Part shown: positions 52,500 to 64,000 of the stretch, in pieces | How positions within the stretch are numbered: the stretch's first letter is position 1 | Layout: every line of letters starts with the position of its first letter | From: Eledone cirrhosa | Taxonomy: Eukaryota; Mollusca; Cephalopoda; Octopoda; Eledonidae | Direction of reading: 5' to 3' | NCBI GenBank assembly: GCA_964016885.1 | Contig: OZ024743.1 | Coordinates: 179,968,974-180,032,973, forward strand | Length of the DNA: 64,000 bases | Position numbers and translations under genes: made by a program | Notes under the pieces: generated by a model | The model's database searches: none | What the model was told of the DNA's origin: nothing | What the model saw: the letters and a program-made list of their open reading frames with translations, nothing else

Positions 52500-55190
52500 A
52501 TTATATTTAGAAAAATATGGGGTGAAAAGAAGAATTTCAACCAAGAGGCAGTGTGGCTAAAAGAAATCCAAAATAACTATTCCTTCTACACTACAACAAA
52601 AACATACGAAATATATGAGGATACCCTTGAGACTGTAATAGGAAAACTCCAAGATGAGAAAACACCATGAAGAGACATGATTGTCGGCTACTGGTACAAA
52701 AAAACTGATATTCTATACGATGTATCTCATCGACCTCTACCAACAAGCTCTCAAGGGAGATACCCATATACCATAATGGTTGACATTAGCACAAGCAATA
52801 CTGGTCCCTAAGAACAAAGTCACCTACTTGGAAAAAAACTACCGACCCATTGCATGCCAGAACCTGATGTATAAGATGTATAGAGCCTGTCTGAACCTAT
52901 TTCTCCAAGATCACTGTGAAAATAATAACATCATCTCATATGAACAAGCGGCTGAAAAGAATGGTGTTTGGGGTGTGTTGAATAACTCCCAATTAACAAA
53001 ACTGCGATGTCGGAGGTGCTGCAACTGCGGAGGAATATGGCTACAGTCTGGCTGAACTGCAGGAAAGCATTTGATTCTCTTCTCCACTCTTGGATGATAG
53101 AGGCCCTCCGTCTTGCTAAAGTCCCAGAGATTATTATCAGAGCCATAAAGAAGCTATTTTCGTGGGATACTATCTTAAAGTTAAAAACAAAGAAGGAGGA
53201 CTATATTTTCACCGATAAAATAGAATGCCATACGGGTATATTACAAGGAGACACTCTCTCTGTACGCTAGTATTTATCCTGTCATTAAACACCTTATCCT
53301 TTCTGCTCGGGAAATGTAAAGGATATATCATTGGCTCACATGTGAACAGAAATACGAACTTAACCCATAATTTCTTTGAACCTGAAACTCTATGCCAAGA
53401 ACATAAAAGGGATGAAGATAAATCTTGACCTGGTTACAATATTCTCAAAGGATATAGGAATGGAGTTTGGCCAAAATAAATGTTCATATATGATTGTAAA
53501 GCGGGTAAAAACTACAACCCAATCTAACAACATTTTTATCACTGGTCTAACTGTTTCACCGATATCTGACGAGGACTGCTACAGATACCTGGGGATAGAT
53601 GAGGATATATCCTATAATGGTATTTTTAATAAAGAACACGTAACGAAGGAATATTACACCCGATTAAGAAAAATATGATCATCGGAACTCTGTGCGCACA
53701 ATATAACAGTGGCTCACAATGTGTTTGCTGTGCCTGTCCTAACACAAATGTTTGGAATACTCGATTGGACGATAGACGAAATCCGAGCAATTGATGTTAA
53801 AACTGGAAAAATTCTAAACAACACCGGAAACTTTCACATCAACAGTGATAGAGACCGCCTCTACTTGAAACGTAAGCAGGGAGGCAGAGGCCTAACATCA
53901 GTCCAGACAGCATTTGAATGTCGCATCATATCTCCCCGACAACATTTACGAACCACCAAACGTAGGAACCCATCTATTGAGCAAGTGTATCTGCATGAGA
54001 AAGATAGGATCATTAGAGTTGCGAAGTAACTCTTTTAAAGTTACTCCCTGCATGATAATCAAAATCTCACACGCAGGGAAAGTGCCCAGCAATACCGCAG
54101 AGAATCCATGGATGAAAAACTGCATGGTTATCAGCAAAACGGCATGCATGGATATGTTGCCAGGAAGCTCCAGAGTGAGAGTGATATAGATGAGCAAATT
54201 AGTCTATTTTGGACCAACGACCGCTATATTGGCTTCCACTTTAAAGGATATGTTTTTGCAATCCAAGAACAGGAAATCAACACAAAATACCTGATTCACA
54301 AAAGAGACAGGGATGCAGGCAAAACACCTAGATGTGACAATAAGTGCAGAATCTCCAGAATTAACATCGAGGATGTGACCCATGTCATAAGCAGCTGTCC
54401 AAGCATATCATCACTGTACTATCTACTTATTAGGCATGATGTAGTGGCCAAAACATTGTACAATGCAATCCGTAGAAATGATTGCCCCGTCAATAAACAC
54501 ATTGAAAGTTACAGCAATGTGGAAGACATATACATGCATAGAATGAAAGAGCACTGGTGGAATGTTCCAGTAAAAACCCCAATAAAATGTAAATATAACA
54601 GACCAAATATGATGATATGGGACAGGGAAAAGAAGGCATGCACAGTAGTAGAAGTAAGCTGCCCAGCAGGTGCCAATATAATATTAAAGATCAGCGAAAA
54701 GGATAATATCTATGCAGAACTAATGAGAAATCTGCAGATACTCCACCCTAACTATACATTCAGATTAATACATGTGATTATTGGAGCACTGGGATATGTC
54801 AGTAACTCCCTCAGTATAAATCTTCAGAAGCTGGGCTTCACAGAAACAGAAAGAACACGACTAGTTAGGAAATTACAAGTATAATCCATTAATGGAACAG
54901 AAAAATTATGTAACATTCCAACAAATGTGCATCTAATAACTGCACATGTACAGATAAAAAACATATGCACATGCACATATATAACTCAAAACATACACAT
55001 CAACACATACATTAACATCCTTTCCTGCATACACATGCATACATGCAGAGATTCATACATACCTAGTTGATATTTAAATTCCAATGAGAGAGTTTTGTAT
55101 CTATGTTAGAGACCGAGTCTCTTCCTATTGGTAAAAATTTATAAAATCATAAAACCAGAAGAATATACATACATACTCGAAATTAAGAAA
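52500..55190 (+). pseudogene. RLE-type LINE, copy B, 5'-truncated and decayed
   Basis: RT and C-terminal region with many stops and frameshifts. Readable pieces: YRPIACQNLMYKMYRACLNL, TVWLNCRKAFDSLLHSWMIE (motif A with the first catalytic Asp now Asn), GILQGDTLS (motif B), KLYAKNIKGMKINLDLVTIF with the VDD box deleted, and YRYLGIDEDISYNG. 53709-54029 is open (AHNVFAVPVLTQMFGILDW). 54108-54884 is open and gives the C-terminal part: a zinc knuckle with one Cys lost (NKCRISRINIEDVTHVISSC), YYLLIRHDVVAKTLYNA, and the RLE core RPNMMIWDREKKACTVVEVS, where D of PD is N. The 3' UTR runs to about 55190 and ends near catactcgaaattaag. Inactive. Confidence 0.82.
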
Positions 55191-55195
55191 AAGAG

Positions 55196-55263
55196 AAATA
55201 TACACACACACACGCATACATACATATATACACACATATACACACACACATATGCATACATAC

Positions 55264-55298
<35 letters not shown>

Positions 55299-55301
55299 TA
55301 C
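55196..55301. repeat. (CA)n/(ACAT)n microsatellite
   Basis: Mixed CA, CATA and TA units after the LINE 3' end. Confidence 0.93.
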
Positions 55302-55911
55302 ATGGTGGCTGCCAACTCGTTTTCGAGTACGGCCACTACTTTATATCCATGTAGGAGAACCCCTACCGATGCGCTGAACGAGTGTGACTTTTTAGTCCAA
55401 CCAGCGACTTGAAAACTCTGGTACAAACACTAAACTTGTGACAATTATTGACACAGTGCTGGGCCCAAGGTACCATGTGATGACAAGTGCAGAGAGATCT
55501 CCAGATATAAAGCAATGCCTGTACCGTGAAGCTTTTATAGTGAGCAAAGGCACTGCACAAAGCCAGTCCCACTCTCTTAACCAAGATGATAATTACCAAA
55601 AAGAAGAACAAGTCAACATCATTGGATATCATCAGGGTTGCAGGTGTTATATTAGAGTTTTCCATCTCCTAGAATTCTGCCTTGACAAAGGCTAAGGGGT
55701 CATCTCTCCCGGTGATTTTGGATGGCCATTGACTCTTAAGAGCTCCTTTGCCCTTTGACAGGTTTTGTTTTTTGTCCTGCAGGATGTCCAAAGTCACCCT
55801 CCTCACCAAGAAACCTTGGTGGGGTTGCCAGTTTAGTCGCCAACGACCCGACCATGGGACAGGTTGTACTGGGATACATGTTACCAGTAGCACCAACTGG
55901 TGACCTGACAT
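55302..55911 (-). mobile_element. 3' end of a zinc-finger-tailed LINE, second copy
   Basis: Nearly identical to 9105-9704. The minus strand reads SFTVQALLYIWRSLCTCHHM, PWAQHCVNNCHKFSVCTRVF and KSLVGLKSHTRSAHR, then stops. The last part is a C2H2-like finger. Upstream on the minus strand, [20 protein letters not shown] and [17 protein letters not shown] are in another frame. Confidence 0.62.
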
Positions 55912-56111
55912 ATATATATACATATACATATATATATACACATATATATACACATATATATGTACATACATATATATACATATATACACACACATATACA
56001 TACACACATATATACATACATATATATATACATACATACACATACATATATATATACATATATATATATATATACATAAACATACATATATATATACATA
56101 TACATACATAT
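55912..56111. repeat. (TACA/TATA)n low-complexity tract
   Basis: TACA and TATA units between two copies of a 60-bp segment. Confidence 0.9.
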
Positions 56112-56170
56112 ACCATGAGACAGGTTGTACTGGGATGCATGTTACCAGTAGCACCAACTGGTGACCTGAC
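56112..56170 (-). repeat. Extra copy of the 5' edge of the preceding LINE fragment
   Basis: It repeats 55853-55911 (accatg(a/g)gacaggttgtac ... actggtgacctgaca) with two or three changes, after 200 bp of microsatellite. Confidence 0.9.
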
Positions 56171-56280
56171 ATACATACATACATACATACATACATACAT
56201 ACATACATACATACATACATACATACATACATACATACATACATACATACAATCATACATACATACATACATACATACAG
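56171..56280. repeat. (ACAT)n microsatellite
   Basis: About 27 ACAT units with one interruption; it borders the 5' side of LINE copy C. Confidence 0.97.
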
Positions 56281-56289
56281 AAAGACATA

Positions 56290-59200
56290 CACACAATAAT
56301 GGCGACCGTTGTGGTCAGTGTCCGATAATCGGACGTGTGTAATTACGGCTTACATGAAGGCAACATACCATATATTGGAAAATGTTGAGCTACATTACGC
56401 AGTAAGATTACATACAATAATTCTACATAAGGTTATGAACTGTAAGTGTGTTGTAGAACACCTATTTATATGAACAATACATACACTTATGATATATGAA
56501 CGATACATACACTTTAACATATAAATGCAACGTTGTTATATTATATTTATAAAGAAATATACAAGTAACGTTTTCGATTCAGAAACAAAAACATAAGTGT
56601 TTGAATTGTGAATAGTTTGTGAATAAGTTGTAGGACACCTATTTATATGAATGATACATAAACTTTAACATATAAATACAGCGTTGTTATATTATATTAC
56701 ATTCATAGAGAAATATACTAAGTAACGGATCTTTTTGTTCTCGATTCAAACGATTCAAGAACAACGTTTAAAACACAGTTGTAGAATAAAAAAACTAACT
56801 GAAAAGAAATATTACCCAAGCTGTGAATAACTTTAAATTTGATTCTGACAGAACTTTGTCGAAACTTTTAAAGAAGATCATCGACTATTTTGAAAAATAA
56901 ATACGAAATATTAGTGAATAGACGAACTCATCATGGCAAAAAGTACAAGTCTCCTTCGACCAAATCGCAACTACAACCGTTGTATACAGTCGAGCTACGA
57001 GCTTAACAAAGTATTATATGAAGCATACAAACAATCTGAACCCCAAAAGTTCGGTTTTATGCAAAGGCTAAAAACTTTATGGAACTCCAAACACCCAGAA
57101 TTAGACTTTTCTCCACAGCATTTAAATGAACAGCCAAAACGTATCATTAGATGTAAATTGATACATCTAACGGAATTGAGTGATACTACAAATACAGCCC
57201 TTGTAGACAACCACCCCAGCTCCACTGACAGACAAAGAGAATGGCCAGCTAAATCTAACAGGGAACAGCTCACCAACAATTTTGCTGAAATCCATCCCAC
57301 TTCCACTGAAGAACAGCGAGAAAGGTCAGCTAACTCTAGTAGTAATTGTCACCACATCAACAACGAGGCTGAAATTCATGACTCTACTGAACAAACAGAG
57401 CACCAAAAACTTGTGGACACCCTACAAGTGATATGGAACGATATGTTTCAAGAGATACACAGCCTTAATGTGAGTGACAGACCATACAACACCAGAATCA
57501 GTAAAGAACCCACTAAATTGGAATTGGAAGCGGTGAACGAAATAGCTGGCAATTATCTGAAGGCTATACGATCTAAAGGTGTAGAAACGACATTTGAAAC
57601 GCTTAATGTTTTGTTATATGTTTCAGCTGTCACATTGCTATCATATAACACACATCTAAAACCACGCACTCAAGATACAAACAGAAAGCCTGAACCAGCG
57701 TGGATGCGAAATTTACAACCAAAATTTTGTTCCTGAGACGAAGTATCTCACACATCGCAGTCGTTATGAAATGCAACATAGAGAGCAACTTCACACGACA
57801 CCAGGAAGACCTAAAGAAAAAGTTAGAGAGACGATTTGGAGATACAAAATTTAAAACTTTGAACTCCAAATTACACCAGTTGAAACAACAACTCACAGCT
57901 ACAACAGAAAGACTAAAATATAAGTCAACAGCACATAAACGACAAGTGCTAAATAGATTGTTTGCCAGAGATCCTAAATCAGTTTAGCGCAGCTTCGGTG
58001 GCAAAAGCTCAATCCCTGTAAACGACACCCCTTCAAAAGAACAGGTTGAAAGCTACTGGAGATCTGTATGGAAAACGGATGAAGGATTCAACAGACAAGC
58101 TAATTGGCTAAAAGAACTGGAACAGGACTACTGCCAACATGTCCAGACAAAACAATATGACATAGATGGGTCAATACTGGAAACAGCTCTACAGAAAATG
58201 TCGAATAGGAAATCGCCAGGCCCAGACCTCATTACAGGATACTGGTTGAAGAATTTCACTTTCTATCGGCAAGATCTCATACGGCTCTTTACAGAAACCA
58301 TTAAAGGCACACAAGAACTGCCCAGATGGTTATCAACTGCCACTACTCTCTTCATTCCCCAAAATAGCCAAATCACCCTTGCTAAAAGTTACCGACCAAT
58401 TGCCTGCCAAAACATCATGTATAAATTATATACTGGGTGCCTTAACCTGTTCTTACAAGATCACTGTGCTACCAACAACATCATAACACCTGAGCAAGCT
58501 GGTGGAAAAAGGGAGGTGTGGGGTTGCATAGATCACCTACTAACTAACAAAATGATTCAGGAAAAAACAACAAAGAATCGCAGAAACATGACTGTGGTGT
58601 GGCCGGACTATCAAAAAGCATTTGATAATGTACCTCATGGGTGAATTATTAAGGCTTTACAGTTAGCTAAAGTCCCACAACCATTGGTAGCTGCTGTTGA
58701 ACGCTTGACCAAGAACTGGTACACCAATTTGATCCTTAGAGGTGAGAAGGAGCAGGTTAAGACTGATAAGATACATTACCAGAAGGGCATCTTTCAGGGT
58801 GATAGCCTGTCAGTGCTACTCTTCGTTCTCTCACTGAATCCACTATCTTACCTACTCAGGAAACAAGGTGGACAAAGAAGTGGGCCCAAAAGTATCTCCT
58901 ATCTTTTCTTTGTTGATGACCTGAAGTTGTATGGGCCAAATATCAATGACATCAAGAAACAATTGGACCTCATTACACAATTTTCAACCGACATCAAAAT
59001 GAAATTTGGTGAGTCCAAGTGTGCATATTTGGCAGTAAAACGTGGAAGAGCTGTGCCCTCCTCTAGAGATCTGGAGATGAACGGCCTGACAATACAACCT
59101 CTGCAGTCAGGTGACAACTACAGATATCTTGGACAGGATGAGAATGTCAGATATGATGGACCCATAAATAAGGAGAGAACCAGAACTGAATACCTCAGAA

Positions 59201-60510
59201 GAGTAAAGAAAATACGGTCATCAGAACTGTCAGCATACAACAAATACATTGCCCACAATACTTATGCTGTGCCAATTCTAACGCCAACATTTGGCCTGCT
59301 GAACTGGACATTGCAAGAACTAAGTGAGATGGATGTTAGAACTCGAAAACTTCTCAGTGTTACTGGGAACTTTAACATCAATGGTGATGTGGATAGGCTA
59401 TACTTCTCACGCAAGGAAGGTGGCCGGGGTCTAAAATCAATATTAACAACATATGAGACCCGGATAGTAACACTGAAGCAACACCTTCAACAGAGGAAAA
59501 AGGTTGGCAACCATCTTGCCCAGGTTTATGAGCATGAACAAAAAATATCATTAGAATAGCGACTGATCTGGAGGAGAGATATGGAATAAAGCCTGATATA
59601 AATCTCTCACCCAGAGAAATCGGAAGATCCTATTCAATGTTCAAACAAGATAAAAAAATTGACCAATTTACAGAAAAAGTTGTGCATGGATACTTGAGGC
59701 GTAAAACACAGACCATAGAGGGGATAAACCACTCAAAAAGCCTGGCATGGAGTTCCGACAAGTTTATGACATCACACCTTGAGGGATATCTCTATGCAAT
59801 ACAGGAACAAGAACTCCCTACCAAATATCAGCTGCACAAAAGAGGAGGGCCAGCAGCTGACAATAAATGTAGGCTATGTAAAATAAAGATCGAGGATGTA
59901 AGCCACATTGTTGCCAGCTGCGAAAGAATGTCATCTTGCTACTACCTCCCCATGAGACACGATGGGATAGCTAGAACCATCTGGAATGCACTTCGGAAAA
60001 CAAAATTAACAACAACCGAGGAAGAATATATTGAGACAGATGGCACTAAGGAATACTGGTGGAACCTGAAAATAAAAACTGCCACCAAATTAAAGCACAA
60101 CCGGTCTGATATTGTTGTTTGGGACCACACATTGAAAACGTGTTCTGTTGTGGAGATCAGCTGAGATCAGAAAAATACAGGAGAAGGAGGACATCTACGG
60201 ACCATTGATGAGGAGTTTACAAATCCAGTATCCAAGATACACCTTTAGCTTTATACCCATCATTATTGGAGCTACGGGTTATATACGAACCTGCTTGGAC
60301 CAAAGTACTACTAAACTTGGATTTGCGGACAAAAAGCGCAGCTCCCTAATTCATAGTATACAAATGACTGCGATAGCTGGCACCTTCAAAATTTGCAAAA
60401 CATTCTTGCGATTCAAAGGATGACAATTTCTTTTCTTTTACAACCTTGCCACCAGGAAGGTGGCCGGTCAAAAAAAAATATACTCGAAATTAAGAGAAAG
60501 AGATGACATA
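56290..60510 (+). mobile_element. RLE-type LINE, copy C, near full length
   Basis: A 4.2-kb element: 5' UTR with two units of about 130 bp at a period of about 177 bp (56450 and 56627), a broken ORF from 56933 to 60423, and a short 3' UTR ending near ctcgaaattaagagaaagag. (ACAT)n flanks both ends. The RT and RLE with a CCHC knuckle suggest the R2/R4/NeSL group; I did not see N-terminal zinc fingers. Confidence 0.8.
56933..60423 (+). pseudogene. LINE polyprotein: N-terminal domain, RT, CCHC, restriction-like endonuclease
   Basis: ATG 56933 opens 267 codons of unknown N-terminal domain (Ser/Glu/Asn-rich linker at 90-155). A frameshift falls near 57715-57730, a TAG at 57985 and a TGA at 58642 (Trp codon lost). 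Shifts follow in an A run near 59540 and at 60160, where a few residues of the RLE are deleted. RT blocks: KSPGPDLITGYWLKNF, YRPIACQNIMYKLYTGCLNL, GGKREVWGCIDHLL, motif A VVWPDYQKAFDNVPH, motif B KGIFQGDSLSVLLFVL, motif C FFVDDLKLYG. All catalytic Asp are present. The CCHC knuckle is intact (NKCRLCKIKIEDVSHIVASC), YYLPMRHDGIARTIWN follows, and the RLE is HNRSDIVVWDHTLKTCSVVE, where P of the PD motif is S. It ends AGTFKICKTFLRFKG. Only about five lesions, so younger than copies A and B. Confidence 0.85.
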
Positions 60511-60580
60511 CATACATACATACATACATACATACATACATACATACATACATACATACATACATACATACATGCATACA
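60511..60580. repeat. (ACAT)n microsatellite
   Basis: About 16 units; borders the 3' end of LINE copy C. Confidence 0.97.
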
Positions 60581-60584
60581 TACA

Positions 60585-60895
60585 ATCATACATTACAATT
60601 ACAATCCATTAATGGACCAGTAAAAATATGTAAAACATTCCAAAAATGTGCATCTAATAACTGCATATACACATGTACAGATACAAAGCATATACACATG
60701 CACACATACAACTCAAAACATCCACATCCACACATACAATAACATCCATATCTACACATGCATGCATACATAAGCTACCTAGTTGATGTTGTGTAAATTC
60801 CAATGAGAATGTCTTGTGTCTATGTTAAAAACCAACCCTCTCTCTATTGAGAAAAAATTTGTGAAATTATAAAACCAGAAGAACATACATATGTG
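60585..60895 (+). mobile_element. 3' UTR-only copy of the RLE LINE
   Basis: It matches the 3' UTR of copy B (54887-55165): tccattaatgga, gcatctaataactgca, cctagttgat, ccaatgagaatgtc, ataaaaccagaagaacatac. The ORF is absent, so it is a severe 5' truncation. Confidence 0.85.
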
Positions 60896-61265
60896 ACTTG
60901 TTTTAAAGATCACATTGGCAATGTTATATCAACAATGTTTCAAGTTCAATGTGTTTCAACAATCATCAAATAGAAGGAACACATCCATCTAATGTGAATC
61001 TATTGAGTAAATAAAGCCAAGAGTTTGTACACGTGTTAGGACACAGAACATTTAAATAATAAATCCAGGAATTCATTAGGAACTGATGACAATTTTATTC
61101 ATCTCACGCACGTTTCAACAACTGAAATGTGAAGAATCTTGCTAACGGAATATTTTCAATGAAGCTCCATTACAGAATATTGAACTAAATCCATATTCTA
61201 AAATCCTAGAAGAAAAACAAACGAAAAAAGAGGTACATTATATTTTCTACATCTTATTTGTATTT
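60896..61265. other. AT-rich unique DNA
   Basis: Nothing recognised. Confidence 0.65.
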
Positions 61266-61775
61266 TCATACACATGTACATGTATGTATGTGTATGTATG
61301 TGTATGCAAGTGTATGTATGTTTATGTATGTGTATGCAAGTGCATGTATGTGTAGGTATGTGTATATATGTGTATGTCTATGCAGGTGTATGTACGTATA
61401 TGTATGTATATATAGTGTATGCACGTGTATGTACGCGTATGTATGTGTATGAATATATACGCATGTGTTTGTATGTATGCATGTGTATATGTATGTATTT
61501 GAATGCATGTTTATGAATGTGTATGTCTGTCTATGTATGTGTACGTACGTGTATGCATCTCTATGCATGTGCATGTATGTATATATGTCTACGTATGTGT
61601 ATGCATATGTTTGTGTATGCATATGTATCCATAAGTGTATGTACGTGTATGCATGTGCATGCAAGTGTATGCATGTGTATGAATGTGTATGTATGTGTAT
61701 GTATGTCTATGCATGTGTATGTACGTGTATGTATGTGTATGTACGTGTATGCATGTGTAAGCATGTATACGTAGA
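61266..61775. repeat. TGTATG/CATG-type low-complexity tract
   Basis: Six-base units (tgtatg, tgcatg, tgtacg variants) over about 510 bp. Open frames on both strands are artefacts of the period. Confidence 0.93.
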
Positions 61776-63690
61776 CATGACCATATATAGATAGTGTTAT
61801 TTTAAGGATGTTATTATTGTGGGTGTTGTATGATTGTATAGTGTGATTCAAGTAAGATTTGGCTGCTATGTCTAAACATTTCACCGACTACATATAGGAT
61901 CATTGGATTGTTGTCTCCTTCTGTATTGATATTAAAGAACTGATGGCGGCGAAGACGAAATAATATTGGGGCTGGAGATAAGGATGATGCTTTTATGTTC
62001 ATTATAACGATATGTTTTATAGTATTGGTGAGCATGGGCACGAGCTAATGAATGTTTTTCAACCACTTGTCTCTATAATGACTTATTGCGAAACAAGGAA
62101 AAGAAAGACGCACAAAGGGAATAAAACAGAAATAAAAAGATGGAACAAAAGTCAATGACAATAGCAACGTATCCACTAGATACATAAATTATTCATATAA
62201 CGTCTTAGTAAACATAGTAATTTCTCTGACTTCATGTCACTTTTGATGAACATCATAAATTTTGAACAGAGAATCAAACACCACCTGCTACCATACAATG
62301 AAAACTTGTTGAAATCCAAGCAACGCCCAGTCTCTTATTCTTGTGTATATTTTGCGAAGAGAATTGTAGTAATGCAACAGTTTGTTACAGTATATAGATA
62401 TATTCTCAGAAATTCGTCAGTGCGTAATATTATTAATCATAATTCCATGCAAAGAGGTAAACCCGTCTGCTTAGAATTTTAAAAATTGAAAAATATAAAA
62501 ATGAAACCAACGAACACATTTGAGTACCTATCATACATACAGGAATCGTTATTAAAACAAAGTAATATTTTATTCGTTAATAAATCATACTTTATCATAA
62601 AGGCTTAGAAATGAAAAATTAAATTAAAACAAAAAGTTACTTTGATGTCTTCATATAAGCCATCGCACTTTTTTATGTTAATAGTCTTAGGTAAATCTTT
62701 ACATTTTAGAAGCGTTTCCATGTCAGTTACACGTCGTATTAGATATTATCGTATTGAAAGCTGAGAAGGAGTAAAGACATTTCTAATCTAGATGCCAATG
62801 TTGGTTTAATATGCACTGTGCATGCGCATTGCACATCTGTTGGCATTCTAGATAAAAGGATAAAGTTTGATTTATTTCAATCACTAGTGGGAAAAGGTAA
62901 ATTTAAAACGGTGACTTCTGTTGGCGATGAGAACTTCTTTTCAGTACTGGAAGCTTTAATATCACTTAGTTGTAATTATATTATCTAGCTGAATACTGTA
63001 TCCCAGATCCTTACACTTATGTAAACTTTGTAGTTTGAGAGTACAGCACTTCGTCAACAAATTAAACTGTGTGGGCATGAAGAAATAAAGTGCTATGATT
63101 TAAATTCCAAATATATTAAACAGTGTTTTAATATTTCTGTAGATATTAGAGGCAGGTCTAAAGTGGGATTTAAAACTGTAAAGACGTTGCTGACATTTCT
63201 GCCGTAGCCAGAACTATTAATCATATATTCATTCTCATATATAGCCATTGTAAATTCCTTAGCCTTGTCTATAAATGGGTCCTCCTCTATTTTCTGTTAG
63301 GTAACACGGATTAAAATGATCATAGTGAATTCAAATAAAACAATAAAAAAGAAGTAAATACTCATGAAGTTAAGAATTATTGGACACACTACTTGTAAAT
63401 AATTATGTAAGACAGAACTGCTTCATTCGGGTGAGTCCATACCAATGAAACAGTTCTAGTCCTATAGAAGCATTTTCTATATTAAATCTTCATTATACAC
63501 GGGTGAAAGAAAATACAGGAGGATCAGTTAATTATAAATGTGTTCAATATATTACCCTCTCTGATTCACACACTTATTGCCGTGGTCTTTCACTTTATCT
63601 AAGCCCTGTAAAAAGAACTCGGAAGGTTGGGCCTCCAAGCAAGCCACTGTAGCAGCTTAAAGCCATGAAACTTTCAACACACCATCATAT
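61776..63690. other. AT-rich DNA, mostly without recognised features
   Basis: A hairpin at 62787-62852 encloses a GC-containing cgcattgcac/gtgcatgcg core. 63444-63487 is copy 3 of a short dispersed repeat. Small ORFs (for example 62234-62482) have no recognisable features. Confidence 0.6.
63444..63487 (+). repeat. Short dispersed repeat, copy 3 of 3
   Basis: aatgaaacagttctagtcct, then atagaagcattttctatatt; same order as 27035-27092 and 5589-5664. Confidence 0.65.
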
Positions 63691-63915
63691 ATGTATATAT
63701 ATATTTATAAAAATATATATATGTATATATCTACACATGTATTTATATATATGTTTGTATGTGTGTCTGGGTGCGTGTGTGTCGGTGCGGGGTTTTGTGT
63801 CTGTGCTTATATTTGCATCTGTATGTATATATTGTATATATTGTATATATTGTATATATTGTATATATGTATATATGTATATATTGTATATATTGTATAT
63901 ATTGTATATATTCAT
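63691..63915. repeat. TA/TG and (TATATTG)n low-complexity tract
   Basis: TA runs, TG-rich DNA, then tatattgta units repeated around 63825-63910; another TA run starts at 63977 and reaches the window end. Confidence 0.9.
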
Positions 63916-64000
63916 TCATAAAGACAGATATGAAAAGATAAATCAGCATTCTTTAAAAATGTTCTTTACCCATATAATATATATATATATATATATATAT

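Noticed and set aside
35585..60580. CRISPR-like arrays among the short tandem repeats
   Set aside because: The units are simple repeats without unique spacers of regular length, in a eukaryotic context.
61258..61794. Cys/Met/Tyr/Val-rich ORFs resembling small cysteine-rich proteins
   Set aside because: They arise from the TGTATG period on both strands; no signal peptide or stable spacing of Cys.

Overview
This window looks like cephalopod, most likely octopus, nuclear DNA. The evidence is the very high density of (TA)n, (CA)n, (GA)n and (ACAT)n microsatellites, about ten copies of a tRNA-derived SINE that I know from octopus genomes, and many decayed retroelement coding regions separated by AT-rich sequence. 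Nothing prokaryotic is present. The species is inferred from repeat content, not from a recognised host gene. Family and clade names are from memory of protein motifs, without a database search.

Layout. 1-5035: two head-to-tail copies of a Penelope-like element (PLE), the first 5'-truncated; each carries a predicted hammerhead ribozyme, and cutting both would release a 4,063-nt unit. 5-15 kb: microsatellites, a SINE, a non-autonomous Helitron, LINE 3' ends (RTE-like, and another with a C-terminal zinc finger), a small MITE, an unrecognised coding-like island near 12 kb, and two foldback elements. 15-24.5 kb: a 979-bp element with 67-bp terminal inverted repeats, a second PLE type with a degenerate YHDDG box, a third PLE on the minus strand that folds back into a LINE fragment, and the 3' end of a LINE with a restriction-like endonuclease (RLE). 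24.8-34 kb: a short palindrome and its 195-bp-arm relative, a small element with 183/184-bp TG...CA direct repeats (TRIM-like), a duplicated segment in which only one copy carries a SINE, a 5'-inverted LINE and a Helitron. 35.6-38.4 kb: an I/Jockey-type LINE with an RNase H domain on the minus strand. 38.8-48.4 kb: more LINE tails, SINEs, a Helitron next to a palindromic Helitron-like tip, and palindromic arrays. 50.4 kb: the only good host-gene candidate, an exon encoding a signal peptide and ending at a strong splice donor. 52.4-60.9 kb: two RLE-type LINEs, one old and broken, one nearly complete with intact RT catalytic residues and (ACAT)n on both sides. 61-64 kb: a TGTATG-based tract and AT-rich sequence.

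Almost every coding region is a retroelement pseudogene with stops or frameshifts. The window reads as intergenic or intronic DNA near the 5' end of a gene for a secreted or membrane protein on the plus strand. The elements interact structurally: SINE next to a 5'-truncated LINE, Helitron next to a foldback, LINE and foldback elements bordered by microsatellites, and inverted junctions made by fold-back copying.
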